Shown: positions 1 through 9,108, counted from the stretch's first letter. The stretch is 64,000 nt of DNA from Thauera sedimentorum (GCF_014489115.1 NZ_JACTAH010000003.1:163312-227311), one strand, 5' to 3'. Notes: generated from the letters alone by a model not told the origin. A program made the numbers and translations.

Positions 1-480
1 AAGTCCATCGCCCAGATCGTCATCTTCCTGACCCTGGCCGGCACCCTGCTGTCGCTGCCCATCATCGGCATGTACCACGGCCTGCACGAATGGACCGCCA
101 GCGTCACCGGCGGCGTGGTGGATGCGCGCTTCATTGCCATCGCGAACACCGCGCTGGAGTCGCCGCTCGGCCAGGTGTCCATGGTGCCGATGCTGGCCTG
201 GATCGCCAACTCGGCCCCGCCCCACCTCAAGGCCACCTTCTTCGCGGTGATGGCCTCCTTCACCAACCTGGCGCTGTCGGCCTCGCAGCTGGGCACCAAG
301 TACCTGAACCAGATCTACACCGTGACCCGCGAGGTGCGCGATGCGGTCAGCGGCGCGGTGAAGGTGCCCGCCGACTACAGCGAGCTGGGCCTGCTGCTGC
401 TCACCGTGACCGTGCTCGGCCTGCTGCTGCCGCTGGCCGCGGTGGCGCTGACACGCGCGCTCGGGCTGCGCAGCGCGTGA
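1..480 (+). CDS. MFS-type transporter, C-terminal part (5' end outside window)
   Basis: The frame is open from base 1 to a TGA at 478-480, giving the last 159 residues of an integral membrane protein; the start lies before the window. Hydrophobic stretches (a segment ending LLSLPIIGM, a central segment with LAWIANSAPP and FFAVMASFTNLALSASQLGTK, and a final LLLLTVTVLGLLLPLAAVAL helix) fit the last transmembrane helices of a major facilitator. The central motif resembles the late helices of the folate-biopterin (BT1) branch, but no substrate can be assigned from this fragment. The next gene starts about 105 bases downstream on the same strand. Confidence 0.6.
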   Translation, partial: KSIAQIVIFLTLAGTLLSLPIIGMYHGLHEWTASVTGGVVDARFIAIANTALESPLGQVSMVPMLAWIANSAPPHLKATFFAVMASFTNLALSASQLGTKYLNQIYTVTREVRDAVSGAVKVPADYSELGLLLLTVTVLGLLLPLAAVALTRALGLRSA

Positions 481-584
481 GGAATCTGCCGGGATGTTGA
501 CCTGATCCATTGCTCCTTTGCCGCCGGAGGCGGAAACTTGCGGGCAAAGGTCTTCGCGACCGGATAACCACGGGGGGAAGCATC

Positions 585-2636
585 ATGACACCGAGCTCGG
601 TTCACGACATCCGCAACCTCGCCCTGCTGGGCCAGGCCGGCGCCGGCAAGACCACGCTGCTCGAGGCCCTGCTGGCCGCCTCCGGCGGCATCGGCGCCGC
701 AGGCAGCATCGAGCGCGGCGACACGGTGAGCGACTTCGACCCGGCCGAGAAGGCCATGGGCCACTCGCTCAACACCGGGCTCGCCCACCTCGAATGGGCC
801 GGACACTGGATCAACCTGCTCGACACCCCGGGCACCCCCGACTTCCTCGGCCGCGCCCTGCTCGCCCTGCCGGCGGTGGAGACCGCGGTCATCGTGGTCA
901 ATGCCCAGGCCGGCATCGAATCGATGACCCGCCGGCTGATGGAAGCCGCCGCCGGCAAGTGCCGGATGATCGTGGTCAACCGCATCGACGCCAGCGGCGC
1001 CGACCTGGCCGGCGTGATGGCCGCCATCGAATCGGCCTTCGGCCGCGAGTGCCTGCCGATCAACCTGCCCGCGCCGGACGCAAGCCGGGTCATCGACTGC
1101 TTCTTCACCCCCGAATACGACGCCGAAACCGCCTTCTCTTCGGTATCCGCCGCCCACGACGCCATCGTCGACCAGGTGGTCGAGCTCGACGAAGCGCTGA
1201 TGGCGAGCTACCTGGAACAAGGCGAGAGCCTGGACCCCGAGCAGCTGCACGACCCCTTCGAGCAGGCCCTGCGCGAAGGCCACTTGGTACCGGTGTGCTT
1301 CGTTTCGTCCCGGACCGGCGCGGGCGTGGCCGAACTGCTGGACGTGCTCGCCCGCCTGATGCCCGACCCCACCGAAGGCAACCCGCCGCGCTTCGTCAAG
1401 GGCGAGGGCGCGAATGCGCTGCCGGTGGAGGTCGTGGCGGACCCCGGGCGCCATGTCGTCGCCCATGTGTTCCAGGTCCAGAACGACGTCTACCGCGGCA
1501 AGCTGGCGCTCTTCCGCATTCACCAGGGCACGCTCGATGCCGGCGCGCAGCTCTACATCGGCGATGCGCGCAAGCCGGTCAAGGTCGCCCACCTGCTGCG
1601 CATCCAGGGCCGCCAGCAGGTCGAGATCCCGCGCGGTGTGACCGGCGACATCTGCGCCCTGGCGCGCATCGACGAACTGCACCGCGACGCGGTGCTGCAC
1701 GACTCGCACGACGAGGACCTGCACCACCTGCTGCCGCCTCCCTACCCCCAGCCCTTCCACGGCCTGGCACTGATCCCGAAGAAACATGGCGACGAGCAGA
1801 AACTCTCCGAAGCGCTCGCCCGCCTGCTCGACGAAGACCCCTGCCTGGAAGTGAGCTTCGACACCCAGGCACGCCAGACCGTGGTGCGCGGCCTGGGCGA
1901 GTTGCACCTGCGCATGGTGCTGGAGCAGCTCGCCAGCCGCTGGAACCTGGAGGTGGACACCGCCACGCCGGCGGTGCCCTATCGCGAAACCGTCGCCACC
2001 AGTGCCGAGGCGCGCTACCGGCACAAGAAGCAGTCCGGCGGCGCCGGCCAGTTCGGCGAAGTGGCGCTGCGCGTCGAGCCGCTGCCGCGCGGCAGCGGCC
2101 TGCAACTGGCCGACGAGATCAAGGGCGGGACGATTCCCACCCAGTTCATGCCGGCGGTGGAAAAAGGCGTGCGTCAGGCGGTGGCCGAGGGTTGCCTGGC
2201 GGGTTTCCCGCTGCAGGACCTGAAGGTGGTGGTGACCGACGGCAAGCACCACGCGGTGGACTCGAACGAGGTGTCCTTCGTCACCGCGGCGCGCCACGCG
2301 CTGCAGGAGGCGGTGAACGCCGCCAGGCCGGTGCTGCTGGAGCCCTTGCTGGAGGTCAGGGTGAGCGCGGACGAGCGCCACTTCGGCGAGATCAGCGCCG
2401 AATTCGCCAGCCGGCGCGGACGCCTGAACGGCACCGACAGCCACGCGCAGGGACGGATCAGCCTGACCGCACTGGTGCCGATGGCCGAGTTGGAAGGCTT
2501 CGAGGCCCGCCTGAAGTCGATCTGTGCCGGCGAGAGCGAATGCACGCTGAGCCCGCATTCCTACGAACCGGCCCCGGGCGAGGTGCAGCAACGCCTGGCC
2601 GGCGACTTCGTCCGCCACCGGGCGCACGAGCAATGA
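585..2636 (+). CDS. Elongation factor G-like GTPase (EF-G paralog)
   Basis: A 683-residue translational GTPase of the EF-G2/FusA2-like group, not the canonical FusA. It shows a P-loop GQAGAGKT at residues 16-23, DTPG at 79-82, and a G4 motif NRID at 131-134 in place of NKxD, followed by EF-G domains II to V (the domain IV/V junction around FGEISAEFASRRGRL). Canonical EF-G starts AHIDAGKTT, so the altered P-loop supports a paralog. The ATG at 585 is chosen because a GGGGGGAAG stretch lies just upstream and homology begins there; the frame stays open upstream to 510. The role is unknown: such paralogs are non-essential and are not established translocases. It is followed after 22 bases by a DUF4212 gene. 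Confidence 0.85.
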   Translation: MTPSSVHDIRNLALLGQAGAGKTTLLEALLAASGGIGAAGSIERGDTVSDFDPAEKAMGHSLNTGLAHLEWAGHWINLLDTPGTPDFLGRALLALPAVETAVIVVNAQAGIESMTRRLMEAAAGKCRMIVVNRIDASGADLAGVMAAIESAFGRECLPINLPAPDASRVIDCFFTPEYDAETAFSSVSAAHDAIVDQVVELDEALMASYLEQGESLDPEQLHDPFEQALREGHLVPVCFVSSRTGAGVAELLDVLARLMPDPTEGNPPRFVKGEGANALPVEVVADPGRHVVAHVFQVQNDVYRGKLALFRIHQGTLDAGAQLYIGDARKPVKVAHLLRIQGRQQVEIPRGVTGDICALARIDELHRDAVLHDSHDEDLHHLLPPPYPQPFHGLALIPKKHGDEQKLSEALARLLDEDPCLEVSFDTQARQTVVRGLGELHLRMVLEQLASRWNLEVDTATPAVPYRETVATSAEARYRHKKQSGGAGQFGEVALRVEPLPRGSGLQLADEIKGGTIPTQFMPAVEKGVRQAVAEGCLAGFPLQDLKVVVTDGKHHAVDSNEVSFVTAARHALQEAVNAARPVLLEPLLEVRVSADERHFGEISAEFASRRGRLNGTDSHAQGRISLTALVPMAELEGFEARLKSICAGESECTLSPHSYEPAPGEVQQRLAGDFVRHRAHEQ

Positions 2637-2658
2637 GTTCAAGGACGGTGGCCACACG

Positions 2659-2919
2659 ATGCAGCTGACCGACAAGCAACTCGCCTACTGGCGCCGTACC
2701 CGCATGCTGACGGCCGCCCTGCTGGCGGTATGGTTCGGGGTGACCTTCGTCGGCGCCTATTACGCCATCGCGCTCAACGAGTTCGAGCTGTTCGGCTTCC
2801 CGCTGGGCTTCTACGCCTTTGCCCAGGGCGCGCTGATCGTCTACCTGGCGATCATCGCCATCTACGTCTACGTGATGAACCGCCTGGATCACACCTACGG
2901 GGTGGCCGAGCGGCGCTGA
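2659..2919 (+). CDS. DUF4212 family membrane protein (small symporter-subunit type), no adjacent partner
   Basis: An 86-residue protein with two predicted transmembrane helices (about residues 15-37 and 50-72) and the DUF4212 signature: aromatic N terminus, GFPLGFYAFAQGALIVYL, and a charged end with MNRLDHTYGV. DUF4212 proteins normally sit directly upstream of a VC_2705-type sodium:solute symporter. Here the next gene is convergent and unrelated, while a second DUF4212 gene at 5428-5682 has the usual partner. It starts 22 bases after the EF-G-like gene and is probably co-transcribed with it. It may be a remnant of a lost pair or may serve the nearby symporter in trans. Confidence 0.75.
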   Translation: MQLTDKQLAYWRRTRMLTAALLAVWFGVTFVGAYYAIALNEFELFGFPLGFYAFAQGALIVYLAIIAIYVYVMNRLDHTYGVAERR

Positions 2920-2998
2920 GCCGCGCAGCGAGCCTTCACGCTTCGCAGGCCGGAAGCCCGCCATGCAGCGGGCGTTTGCCCGCGGGGCGTGCCGGCGC

Positions 2999-3394
2999 TT
3001 ACTCGCCCTTGCCGTTCTCCGGCTGGGCCTCGCCACGCTTGCGGCCGAGCTTCATCGGGTGGGCGTGACGGGACAGGGCGAAATCGAGCATGAACTTGCT
3101 CCAGATGGTGATCCCCGCCAGCGTCGTCCAGGTCTCGAAATCGAAGCTGCCGGTCAGCACGCCGAAGATCGTCCACACCACCACCACGCCGCCCACCAGA
3201 TTGATGGCCGCGCTGTAAGGCGCGAACTTGGCGGGATTGGGGGGCGGTTCGCCGCGCTTGAGCGCCACCTCGGAGAAGTCCCGCTTGACGACGATGCGCC
3301 AGGCCCGGCGCAGCCAGAAGAAGGCGATCGGAAACAGGGCGAGAAAGAGGATCCAGTTCAGCACTAGGCTGACATGGGGTGCCATTGCGGTCAT
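2999..3394 (-). CDS. Small membrane protein of unknown function
   Basis: A 131-residue protein with a hydrophobic N-terminal helix (VLNWILFLALFPIAFFWL, about residues 10-27), a basic stretch, a second helix (INLVGGVVVVWTIFGVL), a short amphipathic region and a charged C-terminal tail ending KGE. I do not recognise the family. The start at 3394 is preferred because GGAG precedes it at good spacing; an ATG three codons later is possible. It lies downstream of the symporter and on the same strand, separated by a strong terminator, so it probably has its own promoter. Confidence 0.55.
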   Translation of the reverse strand: MTAMAPHVSLVLNWILFLALFPIAFFWLRRAWRIVVKRDFSEVALKRGEPPPNPAKFAPYSAAINLVGGVVVVWTIFGVLTGSFDFETWTTLAGITIWSKFMLDFALSRHAHPMKLGRKRGEAQPENGKGE

Positions 3395-3450
3395 ACGGTA
3401 CTCCGGATTCGCTCGCGCCGTCGGCGAGCCGAGGGGCGCAAGGTGCCACA

Positions 3451-3487
3451 AAAGAAAAAACCCCGCCAGAAGATCCGGCGGGGTTTT
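3451..3487 (-). terminator. Rho-independent terminator after the sodium:solute symporter
   Basis: A 7-bp GC stem, CCCCGCC at 3461-3467 paired with GGCGGGG at 3477-3483, is flanked by an A run at 3451-3460, which becomes a U run on the minus-strand transcript. It lies about 65 bases past the symporter stop codon. A short T run on the plus side makes weak bidirectional function possible. Confidence 0.85.
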
Positions 3488-3551
3488 CCTTGTTCTCCCG
3501 GTGCGGGCCCGCGTCGCGGGCCCGCCGGGATCGCTTGCTTACACCCTTTGC

Positions 3552-5414
3552 TTAGTGGGCGTGGGAACCGTCGACCGCCTTCGCACCACGCGGGATACGA
3601 ACGCTTTCGACCAGCGCCTGGATGTGCTCCGGCGGCTCCTTGGTGACCTTATCCACGATGAAGGCCACGGCGAAGTTCACCAGCGCACCGATCGCACCGA
3701 AGGCTTCCGGCGTGATGCCGAAGAAGCTGTTGGCGCCACCGATCAGGCCGAGGTAGTCGGTGCCCTTGATGAAGAAGATGCCCTTGTGAGCGAACACGTA
3801 GAACAGGGTGATGAACAGACCTGCCAGCATGCCCGCGATGGCGCCTTCCTTGTTCATCTTCTTGGAGAAGATGCCCATCATGATCGCCGGGAACAGCGAG
3901 GAGGCGGCAATACCGAAGGCCAGGGCCACGGTACCGGCAGCGAAGCCCGGGGGGTTCAGACCCAGGTAACCCGCCACCACGATGGCACCGGCCATCGCCA
4001 CCTTACCGGTCATCAGTTCGCCCTTCTCGGAGAGATCCGGCACGAAGACGTTCTTCACCAGGTCATGCGACACCGCCGAGGAGATCGCCAGCAGCAGGCC
4101 GGCAGCGGTCGACAGCGCGGCGGCCAGGCCACCGGCAGCAACCAGCGCGATCACCCAGTTCGGCAGCAGCGCGATTTCCGGGTTGGCCAGCACGATGATG
4201 TCGGCGTTCACCGTCAGCTCGTTGCCCTTCCAGCCAGCCTGTTCGGCCTTCGCAACGGCATCGGCGTTCTTGCTCTTGTCGTTGTAGTACTGGATGCGGC
4301 CGTCGCCGTTCTTGTCTTCCCACTTCAGCAGGCCGGTCTGCTCCCAGCGCTTCATCCAGCCCGGACGCTCTTCGTACACCAGGCTGGCATCAGCCGCGTA
4401 CAGGTCCTTGTTGGCCATGATCGCTTCGGCGTTGGTGACCATGCGGCCATCGGCGCTGCGCTCCAGGCCAACCGCGGTGTTGGTGGTGGCGATCAGGTTC
4501 AGCTTGGCCATCGCCGCCACGGCCGGAGCGGTGGTGTAGAGAATGGCGATGAACACCAGGGCCCAACCGGCGGAGCTACGGGCGTCCTTCACCTTCGGAA
4601 CGGTGAAGAAGCGCACGATCACGTGCGGCAGACCGGCGGTACCGATCATCAGCGACATGGTGTACACGAACATGTTCAGGTAGGAGCCCGGAACGGAGCT
4701 GGTGTACTCGCTGAAGCCGAGGTCCTTGACCACCAGGTTCAGCTTGTCGAGCAGCGACACGCTGGTGCCGGCGATGTCGGAACCCAGGCCGAGCTGCGGC
4801 AGCGGGTTGCCGGTGAGCTGCAGGGAGATGAACACGGCCGGAACGGTGTAGGCCAGGATCAGCACCATGTACTGGGCCACCTGGGTGTAGGTGATGCCCT
4901 TCATGCCGCCGAACACGGCGTACATGAACACGATGCCCATACCGACGTAGATGCCGACTTCGTTCGACACGCCGAGGAAGCGCGAGAACGCCACACCGAC
5001 ACCGGTCATCTGGCCGATGATGTAGGTGATGGAAGCGGTCAGCAGGCAGAGCACCGCCACGGTGGAGGCCGTCTTCGAGTAGAAGCGGTCACCGATGAAC
5101 TGCGGCACGGTGAACTTGCCGAACTTGCGCAGGTACGGAGCCAGCAGCATGGCCAGCAGAACGTAGCCGCCGGTCCAGCCCATCAGGAACAGGCCGCCGC
5201 CGTAGCCCATGTTGGAAATCAGGCCGGCCATGGAGATGAAGGAGGCCGCGGACATCCAGTCTGCCGCGGTCGCCATGCCGTTGGTGACGGGGTGAACGCC
5301 GCCGCCGGCCACGTAGAAATCGCTGGTGGAACCGGCACGCGCCCAGATGGCGATACCGATGTACAGCGCGAAGGACGCGCCGACGACCAGGTAGGTTAGA
5401 GTTTGCAGATCCAT
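3552..5414 (-). CDS. Sodium:solute symporter, VC_2705-like (acetate/monocarboxylate permease type)
   Basis: A 620-residue member of the SSS family related to ActP, with about 13 membrane helices. The family signature is clear: STSDFYVAGGGVHPVTNGMATAADWMSAASF at residues 30-60 and GTAGLPHVIVRFF at 258-270. Between two helices lies a hydrophilic insert (about residues 315-405) typical of the VC_2705 branch; it contains an EF-hand-like loop at 367-378 (DKNGDGRIQYYN). It starts 13 bases after the DUF4212 small subunit, the standard pair. The likely substrate is acetate or a similar short monocarboxylate imported with Na+, inferred from the ActP relationship and not shown by the sequence. Confidence 0.85.
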   Translation of the reverse strand: MDLQTLTYLVVGASFALYIGIAIWARAGSTSDFYVAGGGVHPVTNGMATAADWMSAASFISMAGLISNMGYGGGLFLMGWTGGYVLLAMLLAPYLRKFGKFTVPQFIGDRFYSKTASTVAVLCLLTASITYIIGQMTGVGVAFSRFLGVSNEVGIYVGMGIVFMYAVFGGMKGITYTQVAQYMVLILAYTVPAVFISLQLTGNPLPQLGLGSDIAGTSVSLLDKLNLVVKDLGFSEYTSSVPGSYLNMFVYTMSLMIGTAGLPHVIVRFFTVPKVKDARSSAGWALVFIAILYTTAPAVAAMAKLNLIATTNTAVGLERSADGRMVTNAEAIMANKDLYAADASLVYEERPGWMKRWEQTGLLKWEDKNGDGRIQYYNDKSKNADAVAKAEQAGWKGNELTVNADIIVLANPEIALLPNWVIALVAAGGLAAALSTAAGLLLAISSAVSHDLVKNVFVPDLSEKGELMTGKVAMAGAIVVAGYLGLNPPGFAAGTVALAFGIAASSLFPAIMMGIFSKKMNKEGAIAGMLAGLFITLFYVFAHKGIFFIKGTDYLGLIGGANSFFGITPEAFGAIGALVNFAVAFIVDKVTKEPPEHIQALVESVRIPRGAKAVDGSHAH

Positions 5415-5427
5415 GTGTCGTCCTCTC

Positions 5428-5682
5428 TCAGTCTTCGTGCACGTCGAACTTGCGGTCGATATCGCCCATTGCCTTCGCGTAGTAGAAGATCAGCGCGATG
5501 AACACGTAGATCGAACCTTGCTGAGCGAACCAGAAACCGAGCGGGTAGCCGCCCAGACTGATGGAGTTGAGAGCCGGGGCAAGAAGGATGCCCGCGCCAA
5601 ACGACACGACGAACCAGATGACCAGGATCTTGGTCAGCAGGCCCAGTGTCGCCTTCCAGTAGGCTGCACTGTTGTTATCCAT
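5428..5682 (-). CDS. DUF4212 family small subunit paired with the sodium:solute symporter
   Basis: An 84-residue membrane protein with two helices (about 12-35 and 47-68) and the DUF4212 motif GGYPLGFWFAQQGSIYVFIALIFYY, ending with an acidic tail. It is immediately upstream of the symporter gene on the same strand, 13 bases apart, the arrangement seen for this family. Its function is presumed to be an accessory subunit. An ATG preceded by GAGGAGACGTT gives a good ribosome binding site. It is clearly related to the lone copy at 2659-2919. Confidence 0.85.
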   Translation of the reverse strand: MDNNSAAYWKATLGLLTKILVIWFVVSFGAGILLAPALNSISLGGYPLGFWFAQQGSIYVFIALIFYYAKAMGDIDRKFDVHED

Positions 5683-5757
5683 AACGTCTCCTCGTGATGG
5701 TTGTTGCCGGGTACGCCGTACACGGACGCACCCATCGGACTACAAGACAGCGGGGCG

Positions 5758-5763
5758 ATTATA
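5758..5763 (-). promoter_or_regulatory. Candidate -10 element for the DUF4212-symporter pair
   Basis: On the minus strand this reads TATAAT exactly, about 75 bases upstream of the DUF4212 start and inside an otherwise featureless 253-base gap. No good -35 is present at 16-18 bases, so activator dependence or chance are both possible. Confidence 0.35.
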
Positions 5764-5935
5764 GGAAGCGGGTTCTTACTCGTTGCTTACAAGCGGTGAC
5801 GATTTTTCCCGGAGAGGTCAGAGCGCCGAGATCCGCGCCAGACAAGGTTTTTCGCCGCACTGCAGCATTTCTGCCCGGCATGCGGGCTCACGCAAAAGTC
5901 TTGCGTTTATGTCAGCGGCGTCGATCCGGTGGCGC

Positions 5936-8257
5936 TCAGCCGGTGAGCGAGGCGAACAGGGCGGGGAGCTTTTCCGGCAGCCGTTCCACGCGGTCTACGA
6001 CTGCGTAGCCGGACGCGCCGAAGATGCGCGCCACGTACTGATCGGCCCTGGGGTCCAGGGTCAGGCAGAAGGAATGCACGCCCTGCGCGCGCAACTCCTC
6101 CACTGCCTTGCGCGCATCCTGGCGCAGGTACTGCGGGTCGCGCTCGTCGATGTCGGCCGGCTCGCCGTCGGTGACCACCAGCAGCAGGCGGCGGCGCTGC
6201 GGCTGGCGCGCCAGGTGCCGCCCGGCGTGGCGCAGGGCCGCGCCCATGCGGGTGGAGAACTCGCCGCGCAGGCCCGCCAGGCGTGCGCGTACCGCCTCGT
6301 CCAGCGGGGCGGCGAAATCCTTGATGCGGTGGTAGCGCACGTCGTGGCGGCCGTCCGAGCAGAAACCGTGCAGGGCGAAGGGGTCGCCCACCGCGTGCAC
6401 CGCATCGGCCAGCAGGGCCGCCGCGGCACGGGTCAGCGCCAGCACGGTGTCGCCCCCGCCGGCGGCCGGATCATTGGTGGAGGCGGAGAGATCCAGCAGC
6501 ACCAGCACCGCCACGTCGCGCCGCTGCACGACATGGCGCATGGTCACGCGCGTGTCGGCCGGCTGCCCGCTGCGCATCGCCACCGCCGCATCGACCGCGG
6601 CATTGAGATCCAGCTCGTCGCCGTCCTCGAGCTTGCGCTGGCGCACCACGCCCTGCGGGCGCAGGCGTTCGACGATGCGGCGCAAACGGGCCGCCTCGCC
6701 CCGGTAGCGCGCGAGCAGGGCGTCGAGTCCGGCAGGGTCGCCCAGCGGCGCGCGCGGCTCGTAGACGGTGACCCAGTCGGGCCGGTGCAGCTGCACGCGG
6801 TAGTCCCATTCGGGGTAGAGATGCGGCTCGGGCGGCGCTTCGCGGCCGTACTTCTGGCCGAAGCTGATGCCGTCGTCGTCCACGATGTCGTGTTCGGGCG
6901 TCCAGATCTCCTGCGCATCGTCGCCGGCGGTCTCGACCTCCACCTCGTTGAGGAAGGCGGTCAGCGGCATGCGCCGGCGCAGCGGCGGGCGGCCGGCGAG
7001 GATGTCGGCGCCGCGCTGCCAGGAGAAGTCCTCCACCGTCCAGGGATAACGGTTGTCGTCGCGGTAGGGCAGGTACAGCGCGTCGAGCTGGCGCAGCGCG
7101 GGCAGCGCCCCCCTGCCCTGCAGCAGCGCGTGAAGCTGCAGCCCGAGCTCGCGCGAGAGCTCGACATCCAGCGCGCGGGCGCAGGCCTGCGCATGGAAGC
7201 GCGCGGCCAGCGCATCGATCTGCGCGTCGCCGGTGGGCGCCTGCGGGTCGGACAGATGGCGGGCCAGCGCCTCCAGCGCCGTCTGCGCCGGGTGCTCTGC
7301 CGGCACCGGCCGCGGCAGCGCCAGCAGCGGGCGCCACAGGCGGGCGAGTCCCGGCAGTTCGCGCAGCGCACAGCATTCGACGCGGGCATCCTCGAACAGG
7401 CCGATCAGCGCCTTCTGTGCCGGCGCCAACCCGCGCGGATTCACCGCCCGCGGGGTGTAGACCAGATGTGCGGCCATGTGCGCGGCCATGGCCTGGTACA
7501 CCGCACCGCCGTCCAGCCCGCCGAGCGCGTCGGCGGCATCCGGCAGATGCAGCACGAAGCCGTCTATCCACGGGCGGAAACCTTCCAGCTCGGCGGCCGC
7601 CGGGCGCAGCCAGAAGTCCCGCCCCCACAGCGCGCGCAGCGTGGCGGCGAGCGTGCGCTGGCGGTCGATGAACAGCACGCCGCGCCGTTCGCGCGCCAGC
7701 ACCGCCTGGCTGTCGGGGGTGTGCAGCGCGAAGTAGGCCAGTTGCGCCGGCAGGTCGGTGCGATGCGCCTCGGCGCCGAAGGCCGCCCAGCGGCGCAGGC
7801 CGCCGAGGGTGAGGCGGGCGAGCAGCTCGTCGAGGATGCCGAGCATCGGCCGCAACGCGCGCGGCGCGCGGGCGGCGAGCTGGTGGATGAACTGCAGGTA
7901 GGCGCGGAAGAGTTCTGCGTCCGCCAGGCGGCGTGCGGCCACCGGCAGGCTGGCCAGGTGCAGGGCGATGACCTCGCCCGAGGTCATCGATGCGAGCTTC
8001 AGCGCCGCGGCCGCGCTGTCGGCCACCAGCTCGTCGCCCAGCTCGCGGCCGACTTCCGGCATGGCTTCCAGCCAGGCCAGCACCGGCGCCTCGCCACGCC
8101 CCAGGCCGGCCAGGGCGCGGGCGCCGGTGCGGTAGTCGGCCAGGCCCTGCGGCCCCAGGCTGCGTGCCGCGGCGCGCACGCCGGCATCGTAGGCGGGCTG
8201 CAGCGCCCCGGGCAGCGCCGCGCGGCAGGGATCGTCGAGCTCGGCGGCCAGCGTCAT
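5936..8257 (-). CDS. cbbO: RuBisCO activase component CbbO (von Willebrand factor A protein)
   Basis: A 773-residue protein with an alpha-helical N-terminal half and a C-terminal VWA domain whose MIDAS motif DLSAS is at residues 589-593. CbbO with the AAA+ protein CbbQ forms the CbbQO activase, which removes inhibitory sugar phosphates from RuBisCO; the VWA domain contacts the large subunit. The NorD family is the closest alternative, but position as the last gene of cbbL-cbbS-cbbQ-cbbO decides it. The gap to cbbQ is 14 bases. No clear terminator is visible after it. Confidence 0.92.
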   Translation of the reverse strand: MTLAAELDDPCRAALPGALQPAYDAGVRAAARSLGPQGLADYRTGARALAGLGRGEAPVLAWLEAMPEVGRELGDELVADSAAAALKLASMTSGEVIALHLASLPVAARRLADAELFRAYLQFIHQLAARAPRALRPMLGILDELLARLTLGGLRRWAAFGAEAHRTDLPAQLAYFALHTPDSQAVLARERRGVLFIDRQRTLAATLRALWGRDFWLRPAAAELEGFRPWIDGFVLHLPDAADALGGLDGGAVYQAMAAHMAAHLVYTPRAVNPRGLAPAQKALIGLFEDARVECCALRELPGLARLWRPLLALPRPVPAEHPAQTALEALARHLSDPQAPTGDAQIDALAARFHAQACARALDVELSRELGLQLHALLQGRGALPALRQLDALYLPYRDDNRYPWTVEDFSWQRGADILAGRPPLRRRMPLTAFLNEVEVETAGDDAQEIWTPEHDIVDDDGISFGQKYGREAPPEPHLYPEWDYRVQLHRPDWVTVYEPRAPLGDPAGLDALLARYRGEAARLRRIVERLRPQGVVRQRKLEDGDELDLNAAVDAAVAMRSGQPADTRVTMRHVVQRRDVAVLVLLDLSASTNDPAAGGGDTVLALTRAAAALLADAVHAVGDPFALHGFCSDGRHDVRYHRIKDFAAPLDEAVRARLAGLRGEFSTRMGAALRHAGRHLARQPQRRRLLLVVTDGEPADIDERDPQYLRQDARKAVEELRAQGVHSFCLTLDPRADQYVARIFGASGYAVVDRVERLPEKLPALFASLTG

Positions 8258-8271
8258 CGCCCGGCCTCCGT

Positions 8272-9108
8272 TCAGGCGAAGAAGGTGGCGACCGCGGCGT
8301 CCAGCGCTTCGCGCATGTCCGGGTCGTCGGTGAGCGGGCGCACCAGGGCGATGCGGCAGGCCTCGGGCGCCGGGATGCCGCGCGCGATCAGCGTGGCGGC
8401 ATACACCAGCAGGCGGGTGGAGATGCCCTCGTCCAGCCCGTGGCCCTTGAGGTTGCGCGAGCGCGCGGCCACCTGCACCAGCCGGGCGGCCAGCTCGGCC
8501 GGCACGCCGCCTTCGTGGGCCACCACCTCGGCTTCGGCCTCGGCGTCCGGGTAGTCGAAGTCCAGCGCGCCGAAGCGCTGCCGGGTGGAGGGCTTGAGCG
8601 CCTTCATCAGCGACTGGTAGCCGGGGTTGTAGGAGATCACCAGCTGGAAGTCCGGGTGCGCCTCGACCAGCTCGCCCTTCTTGTCCAGCGGCAGCACGCG
8701 GCGGTGGTCGGTGAGCGGGTGGATGACCACCACCGTGTCCTGGCGCGCCTCGACCACCTCGTCGAGATAGCAGATCGCGCCGATGCGCGCGGCCAGGGTC
8801 AGCGGGCCGTCCTGCCAGCGGGTGCCGTCGCGGTCGAGCAGGAAGCGGCCGACCAGATCGGCGGCGGTCATGTCCTCGTTGCAGGCCACGGTCACCAGCG
8901 GACGCTCCAGCCGCCAGGCCATGTACTCGACGAAGCGCGACTTGCCGCAGCCGGTGGGGCCCTTGAGCATCATCGGCATGCGCGCGCCCCAGGCGGCCTC
9001 GAACTGTTCGACCTCGGCGCCCACCGGGCGGTACCAGGGCTGGGTACGCACCCGGTAGCGCGCGGCCGGGTCGGCGGCCCGGGCGGTGGGCTCGGCCGGC
9101 GAGTTCAT
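8272..9108 (-). CDS. cbbQ: RuBisCO activase AAA+ ATPase CbbQ
   Basis: A 278-residue MoxR-type AAA+ ATPase with Walker A GPTGCGKS at residues 50-57, Walker B CYLDE at 113-117 and the downstream SYNPGYQ sensor region. CbbQ hexamers work with CbbO to reactivate RuBisCO. The ATG at 9108 overlaps the cbbS stop (ATGA), which fixes the start; the frame is open 40 codons further upstream but that stretch lies inside cbbS. NirQ/NorQ are close relatives, distinguished here by the operon. Confidence 0.94.
   Translation of the reverse strand: MNSPAEPTARAADPAARYRVRTQPWYRPVGAEVEQFEAAWGARMPMMLKGPTGCGKSRFVEYMAWRLERPLVTVACNEDMTAADLVGRFLLDRDGTRWQDGPLTLAARIGAICYLDEVVEARQDTVVVIHPLTDHRRVLPLDKKGELVEAHPDFQLVISYNPGYQSLMKALKPSTRQRFGALDFDYPDAEAEAEVVAHEGGVPAELAARLVQVAARSRNLKGHGLDEGISTRLLVYAATLIARGIPAPEACRIALVRPLTDDPDMREALDAAVATFFA

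Noticed and set aside
375..2675. A 766-codon minus-strand frame opposite the EF-G-like gene
   Set aside because: No recognisable domains and shadow-type composition; the plus strand encodes intact GTPase motifs.
3228..5399. A 723-codon plus-strand frame opposite the sodium:solute symporter
   Set aside because: Histidine-, glutamine- and glycine-rich translation typical of an antisense shadow; the minus-strand gene has clear SSS motifs.
5936..9108. The ATPase/VWA pair as NorQ-NorD of nitric oxide reductase
   Set aside because: The genes follow cbbL-cbbS with an ATGA overlap, and no norCB genes are nearby, so CbbQ-CbbO is the better call.
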